From Rhodobacterales bacterium UBA3077 (lineage in GTDB: Bacteria > Pseudomonadota > Alphaproteobacteria > Rhodobacterales > Rhodobacteraceae): a DNA stretch of 6,027 bases. The stretch lies in NCBI GenBank assembly GCA_002366685.1, contig DFBP01000075.1:10730-16756 (forward strand). The letters are read 5' to 3'. Made by a program: the position numbers and the translations under genes. Positions 5,955 to 6,027 of the stretch are shown here, piece by piece. The notes under the pieces were generated by a model, which was not told the origin of the DNA, did not search any database, and was given only the letters and a program-made list of their open reading frames with translations. The number at the start of each line of letters is the position of its first letter. Within the stretch, counting starts at the first letter, position 1.

Positions 5955-6027
5955 GGTCCCATCGTCTAGTGGCCTAGGACGTCGGCCTCTCACGCCGATA
6001 ACACGGGTTCGAGTCCCGTTGGGATCA
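5955..6027 (+). tRNA. tRNA-Glu, anticodon CTC
   Basis: The acceptor stem is GGTCCCA (5955-5961) with TGGGATC (6020-6026), including one G-U pair. The D stem is GTC (5964-5966) with GAC (5978-5980). The anticodon stem TCGGC/GCCGA (5982-5986, 5994-5998) encloses a 7-base loop with anticodon CTC at 5989-5991. The T arm ACGGG-TTCGAGT-CCCGT is at 6003-6019, and the discriminator is A6027. The window ends exactly there, so whether CCA is encoded cannot be seen. It reads GAG codons. It is the second gene of a tandem tRNA unit. Confidence 0.96.

Noticed and set aside
1..6027. CRISPR, toxin-antitoxin, retron, phage or transposon signals
   Set aside because: I looked for repeated spacers, integrase or transposase motifs and small toxin pairs across the window and found none. 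The closely packed small genes are exported paralogs with signal peptides, not a toxin-antitoxin pair.

Overview
The window looks like chromosomal DNA of a Rhodobacterales (Roseobacter-type) alphaproteobacterium. The basis is the style of the XseA and PurD proteins, a NuoE-NuoF fusion formate dehydrogenase beta subunit, and a cluster of short exported cysteine proteins. This is taxonomy by recognition, not by search. I see no insertion sequence, integrase, phage gene, CRISPR array or other sign of mobility, and the window is densely coded.

Layout. Positions 1-751 (minus strand, running off the left edge) encode the N-terminal 250 residues of an NAD-linked dehydrogenase beta subunit, most likely of formate dehydrogenase (FdsB). 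A 164-bp divergent gap (752-915) separates it from three plus-strand genes at 916-1395, 1392-1850 and 1847-2248. Each of these encodes a small exported protein with four cysteines. The genes are joined by two 4-base ATGA stop/start overlaps and appear to be tandem paralogs: cysteine spacing is 13/10/37 in the first two and 13/11/38 in the third.

Converging on this cluster is xseA (2294-3706, minus), the large subunit of exonuclease VII. A 74-bp gap divides xseA from the divergent purD (3781-5025, plus; GTG start), which makes GAR in purine synthesis. purD converges, 14 bases apart, with a minus-strand gene (5040-5744) for an exported FG-GAP/VCBS-type protein carrying two calcium-loop motifs. 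The right end (5875-6027) is a tandem pair of tRNA genes, tRNA-Gln(CTG) and tRNA-Glu(CTC), behind a plausible sigma-70 promoter.

How the genes fit together. The ones of known role (formate oxidation, DNA repair, purine synthesis, tRNA supply) are housekeeping or respiratory and share no pathway. They sit on alternating strands as separate transcription units. The only apparent multi-gene operon is the three-paralog cluster. Its function is unknown and it is the most interesting part of the window. No stretch longer than 300 bases lacks a gene. I found no convincing new defence or mobile system.
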